Source of the DNA: Phyto melanocephala
Lineage: Eukaryota; Arthropoda; Insecta; Diptera; Rhinophoridae
DNA: 64,000 bases
NCBI GenBank assembly: GCA_941918925.1
Contig: OW799235.1
Span: 32,539,201-32,603,200, forward strand
Direction: 5' to 3'
Shown one piece after another: positions 11,752 to 24,179 of the stretch (position 1 is its first letter; each line of letters opens with the position of its first letter). Below the pieces are notes generated by a model, which saw nothing but the letters and a program-made list of their open reading frames with translations, was not told the DNA's origin and made no database searches. The translations under genes and the position numbers were made by a program.

Positions 11752-12133
11752 CCCTGGATGGTTGCTCTTCATTGTAGTATATTAAGGTTACACTTCGTAA
11801 AAAAAAAAAAAAAATAATAAAATCGAGCGGAATGATTTTTAATGTAAAAAATAAACAAAATTTTTGTTTATTTAATTTGGTTGTTGGACTTAAGCTGGTC
11901 TATTGCATTTCCAACAACTAAATAAAATATTGAAAAATTAGTTGGGAGCATATCCCGAATGATTAAGTAAATTATTTTAAAACTTTTTTTGTTAAGAATT
12001 TTTTAAAAAAATAAAGAAAAAACTAAAATTAAAAAGTTATAATTTGTTTTCTCTCTCAAAGTTCGATACGAATTTAAATTTTTTTTTTTTTGTTTTCTGT
12101 TTTTTCAAATCGACGATCAGTAACCATCCAGGG
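11752..12133. mobile_element. piggyBac-like MITE, 382 bp
   Basis: CCCTGGATGGTTGCT at 11752 and AGTAACCATCCAGGG ending at 12133 are inverse copies with one mismatch. TTAA precedes the left end (11748-11751) and TTAG follows the right end (12134-12137). CCY termini beside TTAA are the signature of piggyBac insertion, where the tetranucleotide is duplicated; the right copy has one change. The inside is AT-rich and non-coding. Confidence 0.7.
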
Positions 12134-12137
12134 TTAG

Positions 12138-13070
12138 TCTAACGGGGTTTAACCAGGTCTGTGCAGACCTTTTGAGCAAAAACGAGTATACAACTTTTTT
12201 GTTTGGCGTATTATTAAAAACTAATCCGTCCATGACTTCATTTAATCAGCTGCCGTTAAAACAATAACAATATGTTTGGTTTTATTATTGCTCACAAATG
12301 AAATGATGAAGACGGATCAATCAGGAACCAATGAACCCGATATGAAATGTGAGACAGAAACTTACGAGCTTTGAGTAAAAATAATGTCTGCATATCGAAA
12401 AAGATGCTAGATCCAAAGAGAGTTCTTTTAATCTACTCTGCAATTGGAGAGATATTAATAAAGATTGAAAAAGTGAAACTTTTTAGAAAAAAGTTAATTT
12501 TCGTTTTTTTAAACTTAAAAAAAAACAAATAATTTTTTATCTAGCGGCGTGTATCTTAATGCATTCTAAACATAATGATTTTTTTTCACCGAAACTGGCA
12601 AACATGTTAAGACTTTATTAATAACTAAATGATGTTCATTATTTAGATTAAAATACGTAAAAATATAAACAAATAGATTACAAATTCGAATCAACTTTTG
12701 AACTGCAACAAACGAAAATTGTTTCTAATGAAATTTCTGGTACTGAACACCGTTTCAACTTTGGTTAAGGTTTCGAGTTATACTATGTAACATAAAATGT
12801 ACAACGTTGTATAACATATGTTGCCCAAAACCTAGATCTATATGTTCAATTTAGAAAAAAAAATCTTTTCTTATCTGTTCTTAAATTGTCTTTTAATTGG
12901 CTTTATCTGTCAACAGAAAAAGTTAAAAAATTGGTGAACATTGCATAATGAACCGTAATGTTCAGTGCTTAGTAAAACCAACTAAATGGAAATTTAAATA
13001 GAGATCAAATCGCTATATTGACTTAAAAATATAAAAAATTGCAATTACAGAAGCAAAAATTACTTAAATT
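12138..13070. other. AT-rich non-coding DNA
   Basis: No gene or element recognised. The stretch 12150-12440 is a little richer in GC, with no open frame of note. Confidence 0.5.
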
Positions 13071-13071
13071 T

Positions 13072-13100
13072 AATTTATTAATTAATTAATTAATTTATTT
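13072..13100. repeat. (TTAA)n microsatellite
   Basis: A run of TTAATTAATTAATTAATT lies directly before a less AT-rich patch beginning ATGCAGCCAACTTC. Confidence 0.8.
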
Positions 13101-13274
13101 AATGCAGCCAACTTCAATATCCAACGCTCGGTCAAAATTCAATTTTGAAATTGCAAAACAATGCCGTCGCGGTTTTTGGCTTTGGGTTTTGGGCATGAGA
13201 ATATTTGAACGTTTCAAAATGTTCTTATCTCTTGTTTATATGTGGCTTTAAGATATACTAACAAAGTCGTGGAA

Positions 13275-14040
13275 AAGGAGATTTTTTTGCAAAAAATAAT
13301 CAAAAGTAATTACAAGTAATCTTTTAAAGAAATTGGATTACTTTTTGATCAACTTTGATTATTTTTGATTTTTTTACAGTAATTTTAAGTTTTATTCGTC
13401 GAACTTTTTTTATGTTTTTTTAGCTAATATTTTTAAATTTCTTTTTATACAGGCTTATGTTAATTCTTTTAAAAATTATTATTTTATAAACAATTTTTAT
13501 ATTGAAAAAATTAAATAAAAAACTGAAAAGGTGTGTTTTACCGACACTAGCCGAGTGGACTGCATTCTTGAAATCAGGTACGGATTTCGACATCGGCACT
13601 CTTTGATCGATGATTACGTGTTGGATGCAAATAATTATTTTAATTTAATTGAATTCCGTTACTAATTTGTTTACTAATTTGTTTACACCGAATCATATCG
13701 AAATTTTACCAACAGCAACCCTTTTTCTTTTATTTATTATTAACTTTCTATTATATCTAGTTTTATTCTGCTGGTTTAGGAATCGTATTCTACGCGGCTG
13801 GTGTCGGTAAAAAATTATTTTCCAGTTTATTATTTCATTTTCTCAATATAAAAATTCTTTGTAAAATAAGGATGTTTTAAAAATGAGCTGAAGCGTTTAT
13901 TAAAAGTAATTCGTATAGTAATTTTAAATAATCCTTATTATTTTTCGATTTTTTATAATCGTAATTAATTTGTAATGAGAAATTTTTCATTCAAAAATAA
14001 TGTAATCATAACGATTCTTTTCAGAAAGGAATCTAGTTAA
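13275..14040. repeat. Foldback element with tRNA-like sequence in both arms
   Basis: The inner arms are clearest at 13491-13580 and 13775-13872: TTTTACCGACACTAGCCG (from 13537) pairs with CGGCTGGTGTCGGTAAAA (to about 13814), and the pairing continues outward through CAATATAAAAATT. The outer parts are weaker and rich in TAATCA words. From 13543 the left arm reads GACACTAGCCGAGTGG, an A-box-like start, then CTTGAAATC and TTTCGA, in the order seen in tRNA-Ser(UGA). The right arm carries a matching tRNA-like end in inverse. This could be a foldback that captured a tRNA-derived SINE head. It is not a functional tRNA: stems do not close properly. Confidence 0.55.
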
Positions 14041-14918
14041 TTGCTCGTTGTGATTGCAATTTAACAAAATATCTGGGGAAAATTTCCAACACTATCTAAA
14101 TGGAATGCACTTGCTAAGTCAGTTACGGTTTCATCATCAAAATTTATTTGATAATCAAAAAAAAAATTAAGTTGTAATTGTATTTGTTTTTTAACACAGA
14201 AGATATTTACAATATTTAAAAAAAATAGTTTTTGATACCATCATGTAAACATGATGAAGTTGATTCCATTTAAGTTATAGCAAAAAACTTGATAAGTCAG
14301 TCTCAAATATGGTTCTGGTTCCATTAACTATTTCTAAATATCAACGTCCATCAGTACGTATGTTTGTTGAAATCATCTTTTTTAATCACTCACATACGGA
14401 CCTTTATGTTGTATCGATATTTTGCAACATTCGGAATAAGTCACAGTTGTAAACCGGTAACATTGCCCCATAACTTTCTAAGACATAAGCAAATAAACCT
14501 GACTGTCTCTTTTTTTTTAATAAACAACAATTCCCTAAGTTACTTTAAGATACGCCGCAGTACATAATATTCAATTCAGAGTTTCGAAAATTATGCCAGT
14601 AATAAAAATAAACAAATAAGATTGATATTAACTAAAGCACCAGCACTTAAATAAAACTGCTTTTGTATGTTTTCCAAAATTAATTTGTTGAGTTTGTAGG
14701 TATCCCTTTAACCGCACAATATTAGAAAGAAATAAAAAGATTTGACCAATTGAATACATCAAACTATGAAAAAGTGTAAAATTCAAGGTGGCTAATGAAA
14801 CAAAATGGCAATTTATTATTTTTCTTAACGCTTTAAAATATTAGTATCAAATGAAATGCCTTGACTAGTGGTAACAAGTATAGTTAGCGATGAAAAAATT
14901 TTAAATATATTGTTCCAA
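14041..14918. other. AT-rich non-coding DNA
   Basis: No feature recognised. The ORF at 14364-14567 has no family signature. Confidence 0.5.
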
Positions 14919-14983
14919 AATGTTTATTAAAGGCTTATTTGACAGATGATGTACACGAATTTGTCAAATAAGTCTTCAATAAA
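14919..14983. repeat. Short near-perfect hairpin (~65 nt)
   Basis: TTTATTAAAGGCTTATTTGA and its near-inverse TCAAATAAGTCTTCAATAAA flank a loop of about 17 nt, with about 20 of 22 stem bases paired. The size is in the range of insect pre-miRNA hairpins, but a MITE remnant is just as likely. No conservation data are available. Confidence 0.35.
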
Positions 14984-15053
14984 CCTAAAAAACTTTTTGT
15001 GAATACGGCAGTATTTAAATCATTGATAACTAGAAGTACGTTCTGTGGTCATA

Positions 15054-15946
15054 CCGGGTGTTTTTTTCAGTGGTATAGAACTTCGAATTGAAATAAAACA
15101 CAAGAAAATCGTTTTAATGACCATCAATTTGGCTTTATTGTAAGGATAATTTTATGCCATTAATGTTTAAATATGATTTTAGGCATGTGGCCGCCGCGGC
15201 TGGTTCGAATAAAGCCAATTCTACAGGTCCAATTTTTAACCACTTTTTCGAGCATATGGGGCCGTATGTCGGCAATAACGCCACGAATGTTGGCTTCCAA
15301 TTCCCCTAACGTTTCTGGTTTGTTGGCGTAGACGAGCGACTTCACATATCCCCAAAGAAAATAATCCAATGGTGTCAAATCACACGATCTTGGTGGCCAA
15401 TTGACAGGTCCATTCCGCGAAATTATGCGCTCATCGAATGTTTCCTTCAATAAATCGATTGTGGCGTGCGCTGTGTGGCATGTAGCGCCGTCTTGTTGGA
15501 ACCACAACTCATCCACATTCATGCCATCCAATTCGGGAACAAAATAGTCGGTTATCATGGCTCTATACCGGTCTCCATTAACGGTAACTGCCTCTCCAGC
15601 ATTATTTCGGAAGAAGTATGGCCCAATGACTCCACCAGCCTATAGAGCACACCAAACATTCAGTTTTTGTGGATGTAAATGCGGCAATTTTGCTTGTTGA
15701 CGTAGCCATTCAACCAAAAATGAGCCTCATCACTGAACAAAATTTTGCGATGAAAATCAGCATCGAGATCAATCTCAATTTTCGAAATAAATTTGCACGA
15801 TTTGCAAGCGTTGTTCTTTTGTCAACCTGTTCATGATGAAATGGCAAACCAAACTGAACATAAATGACATTAGAGTTGCCAGATTTGACCACAAAATGCC
15901 AGTTTTATCTCTATTCGAAAAACAAACCTGTAAAAAAAACACCTTT
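15054..15946 (-). mobile_element. Rosa-type (DD41D) mariner, internally deleted copy
   Basis: Imperfect ends CGGGTGTTTTTTTCAG (left) and TGTAAAAAAAACACC (right, inverse) are each bounded by TA (15052-15053 and 15947-15948), the Tc1/mariner target duplication. The element is 893 bp, against about 1.3 kb for a complete one, and encodes a broken transposase on the minus strand. Rosa is the mariner group first described from Ceratitis rosa; assignment here rests on the 41-residue spacing between the second and third catalytic Asp. Confidence 0.85.
15160..15834 (-). pseudogene. DD41D mariner transposase, broken
   Basis: The frame starts MNRLTKEQRLQIVQIYFEN at 15834 (first helix of the DNA-binding domain), then a deletion removes most of the helix-turn-helix region and joins to FSDEAHFWLNGYVNKQNCR, which holds the first catalytic Asp (in SDE). 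A second gap follows, then a TAG replaces the Trp of the CALWAGG motif near 15641. From there to the stop at 15160 the C-terminal half is intact: WFQQDGATCHTA (second Asp) and SCDLTPLDYFLWG (third Asp), with 41 residues between. It is a cut-and-paste transposase relic; it cannot make a full protein. Confidence 0.9.
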
Positions 15947-17146
15947 TACAAAAGTTTCAAAAGACAATATTAAAAAGTGTTCGTTTGATAGGGAGAGTGT
16001 AAATTTCTATTCCGTATATGATGACGTATGAGTTATTTCCTAATACCTGATTAATTTATTCAAAATACTCATACGCACCACATACTTTATTTTAAAATAT
16101 TTTAATTACTTTTACCGTATTTTACTGGGTTATGTAACGGTTACATATAGAAACGATTCCATACCAGCATATCCAACTACATACATAACAACTAGAATGA
16201 GATCATACATAAAAGCAATCGAACAAACGATACAAACAACTTCATGCAATGCGATACTGGTTGTATTGAAATGGAAAATTTGTAAAATTGTATTTTGTAC
16301 AAATTGCGTAAAATGATTCAGAGTAGTTTTCATCTTCACTTTTTTAAACCGTTTTCAAATTTTAGTTTTTTTACTTCGAAAATAATAGAAAATATTGGAG
16401 GCGGTAAAAGAAGGCTATTTAGCTGCTAGATGTACATATTTTACTTTAATATAAAGGAGATTGTAAAAAATATTTCTTCATTTTTAAGTATGAGCAAAGG
16501 TGTAATGTTTTCTTTCACAAAATTTTTCTTTCACAGAATTTTAAAAAAGGCACAGTTTTCACTTAAAATGTGTCAGCTGACTTTGTAAGTTAAATTATTT
16601 TATTAAAGTTGCATTAAATAAATATACGTTATAAGTTGTAAGTTAACGCTTTAAAGTACATTATATAAATTAACTAAGACTTATTGTCTTTCTTAAAAAA
16701 TTCAATTATTTATCAAGTAAATAAACCTTGTATTACAATAAGTCAAAGAGTAGGGTATCTGGAAAAATTGAAAACAAATATTATTTAAAAATTTGGTGGC
16801 ATAAATAAACTTGCTATGTACAAACAATAGCAAAAGCAGTATAAACAAATACAAGAACAGAAACAGAGATAGAGAGTTGGACAAAAAATAAATACAAGTG
16901 AAACAAAGATGAAAAATAGAACGAAATCAAACAACATCGAAAAATTAAAGATGTACAAAAATACACTACAAGTAACTGGAATATTTACATTTATATGAAT
17001 TTGCTTGATAGTATGAACAAACAACACACACAGCCATAAATTTACAAACACATGTACGCGTAAAAACTAGTATAAGCGCCCTACAGTTTTTGTGCTGACA
17101 CTTAACAAGTTAACCCTTTCATCACCCTTCTATAAATAAAACGTAT
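15947..17146. other. AT-rich non-coding DNA
   Basis: No feature recognised. The minus-strand frames at 16702-17051 are hydrophobic low-complexity translations without motifs. Confidence 0.5.
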
Positions 17147-17260
17147 ATAAAGACTTGCAGCAAGAGAACAGTTAATCAAATGCATTGCCAATCGAAGATT
17201 TTAGTTCTTCACATCGAACTTTTCTACCAGAACAAAACAATTTGAGCAACAATGATTTTA
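17147..17260 (+). promoter_or_regulatory. Possible TATA/Inr core promoter and 5' leader
   Basis: TATATAAAG at about 17147-17155 is followed about 28 bp downstream by ACAGTTAATC (about 17169-17180), a fair arthropod initiator. The next 75 bases are less AT-rich and lead to CAACAATG at about 17249, a good insect start context. The ORF from it is only about 11 codons, so if the promoter is real the coding sequence must continue through splicing. The pattern could be chance. Confidence 0.2.
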
Positions 17261-18344
17261 GTTCGTTTTATTTATGGAAGTTATTAAGACATTGAATATT
17301 CATTTATTAAACTACTCAAAACAAAGAGTCTTCTCAGATTTATTCTCTCTGGCATATGATCTCCTTTATTCAAATTTGGTAGCTCTTTTCAAACAAAGTA
17401 CAAATATGATTTTTTGTGGATATTTTTGAGATGAAGAATACGTTTACATAGGAGCCTGAAAAAAATTTTTTTGCTACTAAATAGTTTGTAAATTTTTTTG
17501 AAAGTCAAGTCTTAAAGACAGTTGACTTCAATCCTAGAGCTATTTTATAAGTTCTTAGGACCGTGGGAGTTATAAGTTTATACGAGCTACTTATAAAAAT
17601 AACCTTATTTCATCCTGCCATAATATTTGCTTTACAAATGCAAAATTTACTTTGCTTTTTCTATAAGGAGTTCTTTATTGTTGGCAAACTCTTTTCTATG
17701 TTTAATGAAGGTTCCCACAAAGACAAACAAAAAAAATTAAAAAATTTTTAGGAGATTAAACTGGACCATACGTGGCAAGAAATTGATAGATAATTAAAAA
17801 TACGAATGTTTTGGTACGACCTTTACCCTTAAAGTTGCAAATGATGCTGGGCAGTTCCTTTAAAGGTGTGAATATTAAAGTCGTATTTATATAGACTTTT
17901 GGAATCACACCTTTGATACTGTTCTAAGGTTTATTAAGGATTAGGATTAGGATTTATCGGTTCTCCAACGTAAGCTATCTCTGCTAGCTTTGATAAAGTT
18001 GTAGCTCAAAAAGCTTGTAACTTCCTCCATCATTATAAAGATTATAAACACTTTGATAGTGATTTTGATCAATGGCTTTTTTATAACTTAATTTCCTATT
18101 GATTAATTTCGGGACCAGTGTTTGGAAATTTCTGCAAGTCAATTTATCCCTTTATAAGCAAAATTTTCTACAACACTTTAGTTTTTGTAACTAAAGAATT
18201 ATTTTAAATTAATGTATGAATTTTAATAATAATAACTTGGCCAAAAAAAAATACCTCTTTTGTTCTACTTTTTATTATATTTTTCACCTAATTTCATTTT
18301 TTTATAATATTTTAAATTCATCTTTTGATAAATGATCAGGAATA
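17261..18344. other. AT-rich non-coding DNA
   Basis: No feature recognised. The ORF at 17563-17751 has no motif. Confidence 0.45.
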
Positions 18345-18635
18345 CTGTTGAAACCACAGCTCCGATACATCATGCTCGTTCAACTGATGAACGAAAGAGT
18401 CAGTACTCATGGCTCTATAGCAGTCATCGCTTACCAATAATTCCGCCAGCCCACAAAGCATGCAAAACAGTCAGTTTTTCTGAATTTAAAGGTGTCTCAA
18501 TATGCACATGAGGATTGTCATTTCTTAATATGACAGTTTTAGTCATTAATGTATGAAAACCAGGATCAACGGCAATATTGTTTTTAGCCCATTCACCAAA
18601 CCTGCACGTTGTTATTCATTCGTCAGTCTATTCAT
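18345..18635 (-). pseudogene. Rosa-type mariner transposase, highly decayed
   Basis: The minus strand begins MNRLTNE at 18635, as in the 15160-15834 copy, then passes through stops. Further on, in shifting frames, it shows NPHVHIETPLNSEKLTVLHA, then LWAGGIIG, then YRAMSTDSFVHQLNEHDVSELW. These correspond in order to the central part of rosa transposases, up to just before the second Asp. The helix-turn-helix region and C-terminus are gone. It is older than the copy at 15054. Confidence 0.7.
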
Positions 18636-21521
18636 GTCGAAAAGCTAAACTAAACTATACATGAATCCTTTGACAGCTGACAAAATGGCCACCATTTAAA
18701 AAGTGTTGCAAACTTAAAATTCTTTACCTCTATAAAAAAATACGTTACATCTTATATTGACAATCGTTAAACATATTTATGAGATAAAACTATATAATGT
18801 TATCAGTTCTTTCTAAGGAAAGAAAGAAATAAGCGCTAGTTTTCAAAAGAAATGTAAAAGATGCTATACACAGATCATGCAGATGCAATACACAAATAAT
18901 GCAATACAAAAGTACAACAGTTTTCCTTAAATTGTACTAAAATTTTGATTACAATAGAATAAAATTATTTTTCATTTAAAGAGACATAGTCAAGAAGTTG
19001 TACCTAATTAACAGTAGTTGTAGCGGGTTTCAATAATACATAATTTCGTCTATTATTAACGTGCAATAAATACAACTTTCTGATTTTTTAAATTAATAAG
19101 AGTCAATAATTTTTTGTAAGGCAGATAATGCTTTGTCAGAAATATCTCTTTGTTACTTGTGATCTAGTTTTATATTCTTCGAAATCATTTAGTTAAAAAA
19201 AACGTAACCTGTTATTGGTCTATGTATGTATAGTTTTATTCAAACGACAGCTTTGTATTGCTACTAAATAGCGTAATTAGTGTAGCCCAGCTCTTTATTT
19301 CACAACTATTGGGTATGTCTATATGTTTGTTTGTATGTAAAATAATACACTGTTAATGAAATATCACCACGGCTGAAGCGTTTTTTTTTCTTTTGTGTTC
19401 TTTTTTGTTGTACTTGTGAGTGTATGAAATAAACAAATGATAACATACGCCCATACAGATGACAAGTACATATGTATGTGCTTAAGGACTGAAAAAAATT
19501 AAGCCGCATGTGTTTGTGTACATTTACAAATATACTCATTTTGGGGTACAACGAGATCGAACTGAAAAGTGCTATTTGATAAGACTTATACTAAAGGTTC
19601 TGCCTTCAAATTAATACTGATGACTTACTTTATTTAAACAAACTTTTCATTTAAATACAATTTTTTATAGTTTAATAACACTAGAGCCATTTTTTTTTTT
19701 TTTTGCGCAGGCTTAATGATCAATAGCAGAGTCCAGAAATTGATTTTGAGTTCCTTTTTATCGAGAAAAAATATTAGTTCATTTTTATGAGTTGTTTGTA
19801 CACACGGTTTTTGTTTAATTGTTTCGTATATATGTAGAATCGTGAGCCTTTTAAATACTGAGCTACTGCACTGCTTGTAAATGTTGAATCTTTTGTTAAA
19901 ATCTATTGACAAATAGAAGAAGAAACTGTTGTTAACTGCATTGCCTGGACCTATTTATGTAATAAATTATTGTTTTGTTTGTTTACCTTGCCAGTTAGTA
20001 AGATGTCAACTTCCTATGTCCATGCTTAAATCACACCTTTTGTTATAAAATAATAATCAGACTTTTCTTGAAGTTATAATATCATTCAGTTTTATTGAAA
20101 TTTATTATTTAATTATTACACTAGAAGCAGTATTGAATTTTTTGTTCAGACAGATATTTTTAATTGTTTCAATTTAGTGTTAATTGAGCAATTAAAATAA
20201 GTGTTCACACACACTCAATTTCTCTTACTCCATTAGCATTTGATAGCTGTAAAAATACGATGTATTGATGCCAAATCAAATAATGCCTTCGTTTTAGCGT
20301 TTTTCCTATTGATAAAGTATATTTTCAATTATATTTATACACATATAAATTTATATGTATGTATTTGAATTTATTTAAACATTTTTTTTTTAATTTTCAT
20401 CAAAAATTTTCCATTTTCCTAATTTTTATTTTTTGTATTTTTATTTGTTTGACATTAGAAATGCCACCTATAGAATTTTTTTTAGTATGGTAAATTGAGC
20501 TCAATAAGGCCTTTAATTGCGATAATATTATAAATTGGCAATAAAGGCGCGTGTGTGAACATAGTATTATGTCTGTTTTATTACACGAATGTTGAGTAAG
20601 GTTTTGCTTATTCATATGGAGGTATTTATAATCATTACGTTGCGTTAGCTTTGTAGCAATTGGGACTGGTACTGTTGGCCTGGCACTTCGACAATCGGCC
20701 CACGCTACACTTAATTATTGTAGGAAGTTTCAGATTATCAGCTGATCATCCTTTCAATATTACTAAATTGCATATATAATATTTGCTATCTATTTCCAAT
20801 TGTAAAATTTCATATAAAAAAATTCAAAAAATTCTCTTCGAAATGCCATCACTTAATTTAATTACACCATGAAATAATAATAAAAAAATCTTGATTTATT
20901 TCGCTTAAAATTACTTACACTAAAGAGAAAAACAATTAAGAACTTAAACTAAAGATTAAATAATATTTTGTTGGTACTTATTCCAGATTGTCAGTACACT
21001 TTTGTCCAATGTTTTTGAATTTAAAATGCTATAAGTTTTACCAAAAATTTAACCAAAAATTTTCTTTTAATATTTTATTCTTTTTAATTCGTTTAAGATT
21101 TGCAAATCATTAGTTAATATTTCGATCAACCGATAAATAAATTCTTTAAAAAATTTTCCCAAATTATTTGGCATATATTGCCTTAATTTAAATTAAAATA
21201 AAACTAAAAATTTTGGAAATTTTAGTTTTCGCTGTTGGAGATTAAATAAGAATTTAAAAAAAATTTGTTAAAAACAAAAATCTTGTTAATAAAAAATAAA
21301 ACTATAAAACTTATAAACAAGGGCACGGTGCAAAAAATCTATCGAACAATCGTCTGTGCCTATCGCTATCTTACTGTTGGCTAAAACCATCAGCTAACGA
21401 AGAATAACAAACGAAAAAAAAGGTTACCGATTTCAATTAACTTAAAGATTTGGGTATTAAAAAATTATATTTATATGAAACACTTTATCACTCATCAAAT
21501 TTTGTTGATTATTACAGTAGG
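18636..21521. other. AT-rich non-coding DNA
   Basis: No gene or element recognised in 2.9 kb. A less AT-rich patch at 20635-20760 (around GGCCTGGCACTTCGACAATC) has no open frame. ORFs such as 19634-19912 are A/T-run translations. Confidence 0.45.
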
Positions 21522-22047
21522 TTTACATGATGAATTTTATGACGTCCAATTTTGGACGTCATTTTTTGTTTGGAAGCAAGCGGTGTAGAGCAGAAAGGGG
21601 GGTAGAAAAATAGACATGGTTTCTGTTTTCATGGTTTTTTTTTTGACACTTCGCTTTACACTTTTTTCTCTTCTTTCTGTTACGTTTTATTTTTATATTC
21701 TCATCAACTGGACTGTGCTTTTTGAATGATAAAAAACAATATTAAACAGTAATAAGTTTTTTCGACATTTAAAATAAAGAAAATAAAAAATATTAAATAT
21801 ATAAATTTAATAGTCTACAATATAAATTAGAAATTAGACGTCGAAAAAAAAACCATCGTATAAATTTGAGTAGTTTTTGGTAACAACTTCAAAAGGGAAT
21901 TAAAACAAGTAAGAGCACTATATTCGGCTGTGCCGAATCTTTTATACCCACCACCAATTTTGTGTACATTTAGAGCACAATAATTATTATTTTGTTAATG
22001 GCTTGGAATAATCTCTTTATAATAAAATATACATCTCTTTCTTTGTA

Positions 22048-22530
22048 GAGGGTGGTTAAATTTTAAATTTAAAACAGAGGCCGAATTACGGCACTCGAAC
22101 GTGATCGAAATTTGAAAACTCTTATTAGAATCTATATACCTAAAGCATACTCGATCGTTCGAGTAAAATTTCGATCGATATCTAATGCCGTAATTCGGCC
22201 CCAGGTCTGTATAAAATGTTAGAACATCTATGAAATTCTAAATTCGTTAAATGAGAAGCATTGCTGTTTATCGCGATAGTGTGGCAAAAAAACAGTCAAC
22301 TTCGACTCATCATCGTGCCAAACAATTGAGCATCAGCAATGTTATTGAAAATTTGGACTATCGGATCGAGGTGTGCCGTTGAGGTCGCGGGGCCATTTGG
22401 CCGATATTTTGTTCCATACATAATTGAACCATGCAAATATTATCATTACAAAAAGAAATGATAATAATTTCTTAAATAATTTGTGTTTTATTCAAAATCA
22501 ACATCGGCCCTTAAAATTTAACCACCCTTT
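22048..22530 (+). mobile_element. Rosa-derived MITE in copy B, interrupted
   Basis: The ends AGGGTGGTTAAATTTTAAA and CCCTTAAAATTTAACCACCC match the MITEs in copies A, D and E. The half that encodes the helix-turn-helix peptide is missing and is replaced by a small TIR element (22076-22205). The remaining half matches the 3' region of rosa transposase genes. Confidence 0.7.
22076..22205. mobile_element. ~130-bp MITE with GGCCGAATTACGGCA ends
   Basis: CAGAGGCCGAATTACGGCA on the left and TGCCGTAATTCGGCCCCAG on the right are inverse copies; both arms also contain CGATCGAAATTT-like wording. CAG-type ends suggest hAT, but no 8-bp duplication is visible, perhaps because insertion came with a deletion of the host MITE. 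Confidence 0.65.
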
Positions 22531-23419
22531 ATAACTTCGATATGCTGGTAAAATGTTTTCGTAAATTAAGTGTTTCAATGAAAATGGGCGTTAAAGTAAG
22601 CGTGTCAATAAAATTTCTGCTAATAAATACAACTTAGATATTTCAATATAGTCCGTAATTCTTCCAAAATATTTATTCATTGAGAAATTATATGAATTTG
22701 AAATAAAGCATTATATAGGATGTGGGCGTAAGAGTTGGCGTGTCACCTAAATTTTCTGGCATAACAATAACATTGACTAGAAGGATTTCCGTAGCAACTT
22801 TTATCATCATACCTCTAATTTTGTCGGTTTTATAAATTTAAATTTCATTAACAGTAAATAACGTGGAAAGTGGGCGTTATAGTAGGTGTGTCGAAGTTAT
22901 TTATGCTAATAAATACAACTTAGATATTTCAATAAAGTCCTTTATTATTCGATTTATAGAGAAATTATAAGAATTTGAGAGAAAACGTTGTATGGGAGGT
23001 TGGCGTGTCACATTTATTTTCCGTCAGAAGAAAGCCTTTGACCAAAAAGCAATTCCTGCAAAATTTCAGAATCGTAGATCTAAATTTGTCACTCTTATTA
23101 GGTTTAAAATTTTTAACATATTGGAAAATACACTGCGCGGTATAAATTTTCGTACATTTTGATATCTAACTCCCTTCCTAATACATGCATTTAGGCAATT
23201 TTTCTTTCATCCTTATACTCCGATTTAGCCAATTTTCTATTCCAAACAAACCTTGTGTATAAGACATATTCTGGCAAAATTTGAGCCCACTAGCTTTTTC
23301 GATGGGACCTCTATCGCGCTTTTAACAGACGGACAGACGGACGGACATAGCTAGATCGTCGTCAAATAAAACCCCGATTAAGAATATACATACCATTTTT
23401 TTGGTGGCGGATATAAAAA

Positions 23420-24179
23420 CTCAAATACTTCAAAAAAACACATTACAAAAAAATTTGTTTAGCTCTTTTACTAAAATTTTGCAAAAAATATTTGACCTTG
23501 TGTCACAAAAATTGGTCTGCTGATCACGGTCGGATCGTAACGGGTATAAAATGGGGTATAGAGGTATAGAGGAGAGTTTTATCTACTAAATGGTGCTAAT
23601 TTCTTTTTGTTATCTTATGTTTTCTAGAAGTTATGGTGTATTAAAAAAAGGAATTTAGGAAAATTTAGACCTAAAGATAAAAAAAAAATTATTTCTAAAC
23701 ATTATAAACAATTTATTTTCATATATTAATGGCTAACAAATTTTAAAATTAAACAAAACTTATTTCGTTTGAAAATCTTCTAAAAGTAAAATGTTATAGA
23801 ACTTTAAAAATCAAAATCTTACTAATAAATTTCCTGTTTTAGCAAAATACTGAGCATGTCCATTTTGAATCACCCTGTGGCCCTTAAAATTTAACCACCC
23901 TTTACAAAAGAATAGATAGATAAAAAGAAAATTTGTTAAAATATGTATTTTAAATATTCAAATACTTATTTTAAATCTACTGATGCACATTTTTTTTTAA
24001 TATTTTTAAATCTTAAACCTCATAAGACTGTGTACAACTATATGTAAAGTTGGGCACAAATCATTACTCTAGTTAGTTTTTGTCAACAAACTTCGGTCAT
24101 TTTCGTTTTCACAAACCCCTATAAAATTCCTTTGTAGTTTGTGCAAAAAAATGTTACTAGAGTCATCTAGTGTTCTACG
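23420..24179. repeat. Shared block between copies B and C
   Basis: The part 23620-23905, ending ACCCTGTGGCCCTTAAAATT, matches 41640-41918 in copy E and, in inverse, 37210-37480 in copy D. Its GGTTAAATTTTAAGGGCCAC end resembles the rosa-MITE terminus. It is therefore a second component that travels with this family. The rest (23906-24179) is unrecognised. Confidence 0.55.

Larger units (their letters stand above)
21905..23417 (-). mobile_element. GTCY repeat copy B
   Basis: In reverse orientation it begins ACAAGTAAGAGCACTATATT and ends at GGTGGCGGATATA. It holds the nested rosa-derived MITE, the CCACGCCCAC-type modules in diverged form, and a shortened (GTCY)n tract near 23325-23346. It is more diverged than copies A, D and E. 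Confidence 0.75.

Noticed and set aside
13543..13605. tRNA-Ser gene
   Set aside because: Several tRNA-like words are in order, but the stems do not close and a tRNA-like end is also present in the opposite arm.
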